The notes under the pieces: generated by a model
The model's database searches: none
The model's input: the letters and a program-made list of their open reading frames with translations, nothing else
Told to the model about the DNA's origin: nothing
Program-made: the position numbers and the translations under genes
Assembly: GCA_947468785.1 (NCBI GenBank)
Contig: CANIMS010000063.1
Coordinates: 1 to 8,262, forward strand
Origin: Betaproteobacteria bacterium
Lineage (GTDB): Bacteria; Pseudomonadota; Gammaproteobacteria; Burkholderiales; Burkholderiaceae
Direction: 5' to 3'
Length of the DNA: 8,262 nt
Shown: positions 6,171-8,262 of the stretch, piece by piece
Layout: every line of letters starts with the position of its first letter
How positions within the stretch are numbered: the first letter of the stretch is position 1

Positions 6171-7025
6171 ATGATTCGTAATATCCAAACTGTTATTCCC
6201 GGCGTTGCTACCTCTGATGGTGCTGGCGTAAAACTACGTCGTAGCCTTGGCGGCCAACAGCAAGTTCGCCTTGATCCATTCTTAATGCTCGACGAATTTT
6301 CTTCCAATGATCCCAATGATTATGTAGCTGGCTTTCCAGCACATCCCCATCGTGGCTTTGAGACGGTCACTTACATGTTAGAAGGCCATATGTTGCATGA
6401 AGACCATCTGGGTAATCAGGGGCATTTAAAGACCGGGGGCGTGCAGTGGATGACTGCTGGTCGGGGCATCATTCATTCTGAAATGCCACAGCAGGTTAGT
6501 GGAGCAATGCGCGGTTTTCAGTTATGGATTAATTTACCTGCTAAAGAAAAAATGAAGCCTGCTGGATACAAAGACATTCAGGTAGAAGATATTCCGAAAG
6601 TCTCTTTGAGTAATGGCGCATCGGTGAAGGTGATTGCAGGAACGTTTCAAGATGGTGATGTAGTTGTTCAAGGCCCCATACAAGGTATTACTACCACACC
6701 CTTGTTCTTAGATGTGCACTTACCTGCTAATGCGCAATTCGAGCACCCTATTCCTAAAGAGCAAAATGCATTTTTGTATATATATGAGGGTGACCTAGAA
6801 GTTGGAGGTCCTATGAATCCAGCACCAAAACAGGCTGCAATTGTTTTGGGTGACGGCGATCGTTTAAAGGTGAAGGCTGGCGCTATGGGTGCACAATTTA
6901 TTGTTTTAGCAGCCCTACCTTTGCATGAACCTATCGTGCAATATGGCCCATTCGTAATGAATACCCGTGCTGAGATAGAGCAGGCTATTGATGATTATCA
7001 AAATAACCGTTTTGTGGTTTCCTAG
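6171..7025 (+). CDS. Pirin family protein (bicupin)
   Basis: This is a two-cupin protein of the pirin family, whose members include quercetin 2,3-dioxygenases (YhaK/YhhW-like) and metal-dependent regulatory or redox-sensing proteins. Its 284 aa are normal length. The N-terminal cupin holds all four metal ligands expected in pirins: His58 and His60 in AHPHRGFETVTYMLEG, and His102 and Glu104 in GRGIIHSEMP. RGFQLWINLP (114-123) is a further pirin signature. The second cupin covers roughly 165-265 and lacks an equivalent ligand set, as in other pirins. The ATG follows the CMD stop by eight bases with a poor ribosome site (AGAAG), implying translational coupling. Its TAG stop touches the GTG start of the methyltransferase. 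Enzymatic activity on flavonols is possible but unproven, since many bacterial pirins have no known substrate. Confidence 0.93.
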   Translation: MIRNIQTVIPGVATSDGAGVKLRRSLGGQQQVRLDPFLMLDEFSSNDPNDYVAGFPAHPHRGFETVTYMLEGHMLHEDHLGNQGHLKTGGVQWMTAGRGIIHSEMPQQVSGAMRGFQLWINLPAKEKMKPAGYKDIQVEDIPKVSLSNGASVKVIAGTFQDGDVVVQGPIQGITTTPLFLDVHLPANAQFEHPIPKEQNAFLYIYEGDLEVGGPMNPAPKQAAIVLGDGDRLKVKAGAMGAQFIVLAALPLHEPIVQYGPFVMNTRAEIEQAIDDYQNNRFVVS

Positions 7026-8198
7026 GTGATCCCATTAGAAACTCTTCAGTGGGAAGATAGTGGACAAACCCATAGTGCTAAGTGGCATTCTGAAAATGGT
7101 ATTGCTCCGCATAAAAAGATTCAGATCGTTGACGACACGCTGACTGCTGATATTGCTTATCGCTTAGCATGTGAAGGCACGGCGATGCTTTACAAGGGAG
7201 ACTTTCAGAATGCCCGACAGCTTTTGCAGGCTATGGTACGAAGAGTGGATAAGCCCCCCAAGAAAGCGAAGCGGGCAGATCGACTTGAGAAGACAAAGAA
7301 TCAAACCTCATTAGATATCTTCAATCTCCACCGCCTTGCCCAATCACAGCGAGCTCGCATTTTGGGAATGGTATTGATTCCAATCAACGCTGACCACAGC
7401 ATCTCCTTAAGGCGCGCACCTGATGTCGCTCAAGCTTGCCAAGAAGCTTATGGTGAGCAGATCGAACCTTACGTCATCTCTCTTCGTGAGTTGCTTGGTG
7501 TGATCAGTGCACACGAGTGGCGTAAAAAAGGTGTTCAAGTATTGACTAGGGATGATGAAGAGGTTCGAATTCATCCGCACTATGGAGTGTTTTCGCCTGT
7601 GCGTGGCGAATATATTGAGTTAGTTTTAAGGACCCCACTACCTGCCGTCATCCAGAAAACTTCAATTGCTTTCGATATTGGTGTTGGCACCGGGGTGCTC
7701 TCGGTTGTATTGGCGATGCGAGAAATTAAAAAGATTATTGCAACGGATCAAGATGATCGCGCTATAGCTTGCGCCAAGGACAATATCGCACGCTTAGGCC
7801 TATCCTCACAAATAGAAATCCTCAAGACAAATCTATTCCCAGCAGACAAAGCAGCGTTGATTATTTGTAACCCTCCTTGGTTACCTGCAAGACCAAGCTC
7901 CACTTTAGAGCATGCTGTTTACGATCCAGAGAGTCAAATGCTCAAAGGCTTTTTGAGTGGACTTAAAGACCATTTACTGAGTTCTGGTGAGGCTTGGTTG
8001 ATTCTTTCGGATTTGGCTGAGCATCTTGGTTTGAGAACGCGAGAGGAGTTGCTCACATGGATTGAGCAAGCTGGTTTAAAAGTGCTAGCGCGCCTCGATA
8101 CGAAACCCCATCATTCAAAAGTATTTGATAAAACAGATGCATTACATTCGGCACGCTCTAAAGAAGTGACTTCGCTTTGGCGTTTAGCGCTAAAGTAG
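7026..8198 (+). CDS. Class I SAM-dependent methyltransferase, HemK/PrmC-like
   Basis: This 390-aa cytoplasmic protein has a C-terminal class I methyltransferase domain (about 185-390). Motif I is DIGVGTGVLS (217-226), the acidic ribose-binding residue is Asp241 in ATDQDD, and NPPW is at 282-285. NPPW is the substrate-binding tetrapeptide of N-methyltransferases acting on glutamine or adenine. HPHYGVFSPVRGEYIELV (183-200) also resembles the PrmB/PrmC lead-in. The first 180 residues are not a known PrmC N-domain; they are charged and include a Lys/Arg-rich stretch at 72-91. The target (protein, RNA or small molecule) cannot be assigned, and it should not be called prmC. The GTG start is the only usable one: it directly follows the in-frame TAG of the pirin gene, and the first in-frame ATG is more than 50 codons on. 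No Shine-Dalgarno is visible, so re-initiation after pirin translation is likely. Confidence 0.87.
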   Translation: MIPLETLQWEDSGQTHSAKWHSENGIAPHKKIQIVDDTLTADIAYRLACEGTAMLYKGDFQNARQLLQAMVRRVDKPPKKAKRADRLEKTKNQTSLDIFNLHRLAQSQRARILGMVLIPINADHSISLRRAPDVAQACQEAYGEQIEPYVISLRELLGVISAHEWRKKGVQVLTRDDEEVRIHPHYGVFSPVRGEYIELVLRTPLPAVIQKTSIAFDIGVGTGVLSVVLAMREIKKIIATDQDDRAIACAKDNIARLGLSSQIEILKTNLFPADKAALIICNPPWLPARPSSTLEHAVYDPESQMLKGFLSGLKDHLLSSGEAWLILSDLAEHLGLRTREELLTWIEQAGLKVLARLDTKPHHSKVFDKTDALHSARSKEVTSLWRLALK

Positions 8199-8217
8199 TA
8201 ACACAACAATAGCCCTA

Positions 8218-8262
8218 CTAACCTGATCCCCATTGGGATTGTGGTTGTTTATCAAATGCATC
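8218..8262 (-). CDS. Possible C-terminal tail of a convergent gene
   Basis: Read leftwards from the right edge, the frame gives 14 residues (DAFDKQPQSQWGSG) and then TAG, with a second TAG directly after. The frame is open to the edge and sits 19 bases from the methyltransferase stop, as expected for a convergent neighbour. The peptide is too short to identify, and a frame this short is often open by chance. Confidence 0.3.
   Translation of the reverse strand, partial: DAFDKQPQSQWGSG
8220..8250 (+). terminator. Weak possible terminator hairpin after the methyltransferase
   Basis: ATCCC (8226-8230) pairs with GGGAT (8235-8239) around a CATT loop. An outer AACC/GGTT pair (8220-8223 with 8243-8246) adds four more base pairs across a small internal loop, and GTTT follows. 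The stem is interrupted and the T-run is short, so this is a marginal call. It also overlaps the possible convergent coding tail. Confidence 0.3.

Overview
The window looks like ordinary chromosomal DNA from a betaproteobacterium of the Burkholderiales. The protein signatures and moderate base composition (judged by eye) recall a freshwater Polynucleobacter-type genome. The genus is an inference from pattern recognition, not from a search. Eight complete genes and one clear gene fragment fill almost all of the sequence. I see no rRNA, tRNA, CRISPR array, insertion sequence or phage gene, and no gene-free stretch longer than about 135 bases.

Left arm, minus strand, read from about 4527 down to 1: a tRNA-modifying rhodanese (trhO), a 130-base gap, then a tight cluster. 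The cluster holds a periplasmic substrate-binding protein of the tripartite tricarboxylate (Bug/TctC) type, an MmgE/PrpD-family enzyme, a D-2-hydroxyacid dehydrogenase, and the first 68 codons of a chromate-transporter (CHR) family protein that runs off the left edge. Gaps inside the cluster are 26, 16 and 16 bases, so it reads as one transcription unit.

Right arm, plus strand, from 4600 to 8198: a second, different Bug-type binding protein, a carboxymuconolactone-decarboxylase-family protein without redox cysteines, a pirin, and a HemK-like class I methyltransferase. Gaps are 9, 8 and 0 bases. The pirin stop codon is followed directly, in the same reading frame, by the GTG start of the methyltransferase. 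A short open tail of a convergent gene may enter from the right edge.

Working together: the left cluster resembles an uptake-plus-catabolism set for an organic polycarboxylate or hydroxy acid. The binding protein would capture the compound, the MmgE/PrpD enzyme would isomerise, dehydrate or decarboxylate it, and the dehydrogenase would handle a 2-oxo/2-hydroxy acid. The substrate cannot be read from sequence. Neither binding protein has its TctA/TctB membrane partners in the window, so both are orphans that must borrow a permease or do something else. The right operon mixes an uptake protein, two proteins often linked to redox or aromatic chemistry, and a methyltransferase with no obvious shared pathway. 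I found no convincing novel defence, mobile or regulatory system. The most notable points are the paired divergent orphan-SBP operons and the in-frame pirin/methyltransferase junction.
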